DNA of 35,640 nt from CAZHJG01 sp964533425 (lineage in GTDB: Bacteria > Patescibacteriota > Saccharimonadia > Saccharimonadales > UBA4665): NCBI GenBank assembly GCA_964533425.1, contig CAZHJG010000008.1, forward strand, positions 1-35,640, read 5' to 3'. The position numbers were made by a program, and so were the translations under genes. Of this stretch, positions 35,473 to 35,640 are shown piece after piece; within the stretch, counting starts at the first letter, position 1, and the number at the start of each line of letters is the position of its first letter. The notes under the pieces were generated by a model. That model saw only the letters and a program-made list of their open reading frames with translations, was not told where the DNA came from and searched no databases.

Positions 35473-35640
35473 ATGAAAATCAAAAAACTCAATGCGCGCG
35501 GCTTTTCCCATGATGTCGTGCTGGTCGCATTTGTGGCCATTTTCTCCATTGCCGGTGTGACCTATCTGGTCGCCAGCCACGCCAACGGTAAAACGGCGAC
35601 AACCGCTGCTAAACGTTGCGTGCAACAAACGTTCCGTCAG
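35473..35640 (+). CDS. RGFSHD-anchor secreted protein C, 5' part only
   Basis: 56 codons before the window ends. N-terminus MKIKKLNARGFSHDVVLVA and the helix to ASHAN match those of the proteins at 30448 and 31232 almost residue for residue; the outer part starts GKTATTAAKRC and is basic. Third family member in 5 kb, on the opposite strand and next to heat-shock genes. Confidence 0.75.
   Translation, partial: MKIKKLNARGFSHDVVLVAFVAIFSIAGVTYLVASHANGKTATTAAKRCVQQTFRQ

Overview
The window reads as a chromosomal segment of a candidate-phyla-radiation (Patescibacteria) bacterium, most probably a Saccharibacteria (TM7) relative. This is inferred from the mix of genes: lone tilS, ftsH, murJ, radC, lepA and hrcA-grpE beside many short secreted or membrane proteins of no known family, a truncated HrcA, leaderless genes throughout, and several genes with actinobacterial-looking sequence. 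UGA is used as a stop (padR, hrcA), so the recoded UGA of Gracilibacteria and Absconditabacteria is excluded. No insertion sequence, prophage or CRISPR array was seen.

Layout. 1-1000: two CAU tRNAs (an Ile2-type fragment and the initiator) around an FtsB/DivIC-like gene. 1027-5132: accessory genes (DUF218, a secreted GH25-like protein, three tiny proteins, an EamA transporter, a flavin split-barrel protein). 5140-10341: a COG4705 membrane protein, a PadR-controlled PspC/GIN-type envelope stress protein, two small stress proteins (KGG and DUF6496 types) and glutamate dehydrogenase. 10455-14117: a metal/redox envelope cluster (six-TM His-rich protein, CopC-like protein with a predicted N-terminal His, cupredoxin, GDT1-type cation transporter, His-rich anchored protein). 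14228-18545: amidotransferase, SRPBCC protein, a GC-rich non-coding region with a hammerhead ribozyme, and a secreted protein with 90-residue repeats. 18630-20758: kinase, elongator tRNA-Met, TauE/SafE transporter, a palindromic repeat and a NUDIX hydrolase. 20778-29267: the housekeeping block tilS-ftsH-orf-murJ-radC, a second hammerhead locus, and lepA. 29242-35640: O-antigen-ligase-like protein, three proteins sharing a KKLN-RGFSHD membrane-anchor module, an adenylate-kinase-like protein, and the CIRCE-controlled hrcA-orf-grpE heat-shock operon.

Main discoveries. (1) Two type-III hammerhead ribozymes on the minus strand (15493-15545 and 26518-26568), with intact catalytic cores and compensatory changes in their stems. 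Each lies at the 3' side of a GC-rich, hairpin-rich region, and the two regions share a 14-nt identity. They look like two members of an unrecognised ribozyme-bearing RNA or element family. (2) A 28-codon leader ORF before lepA copies the first 14 codons of LepA and ends over a terminator-like hairpin. (3) Most first genes have a -10 box 6-9 nt before the start codon, implying leaderless mRNAs; the divergent tilS and NUDIX start codons are only 19 bp apart. (4) A lineage-specific N-terminal anchor module with prepilin-like features occurs in three otherwise unrelated proteins. (5) Upstream of hrcA there is a complete CIRCE and a second CIRCE apparently split by an inserted palindrome.
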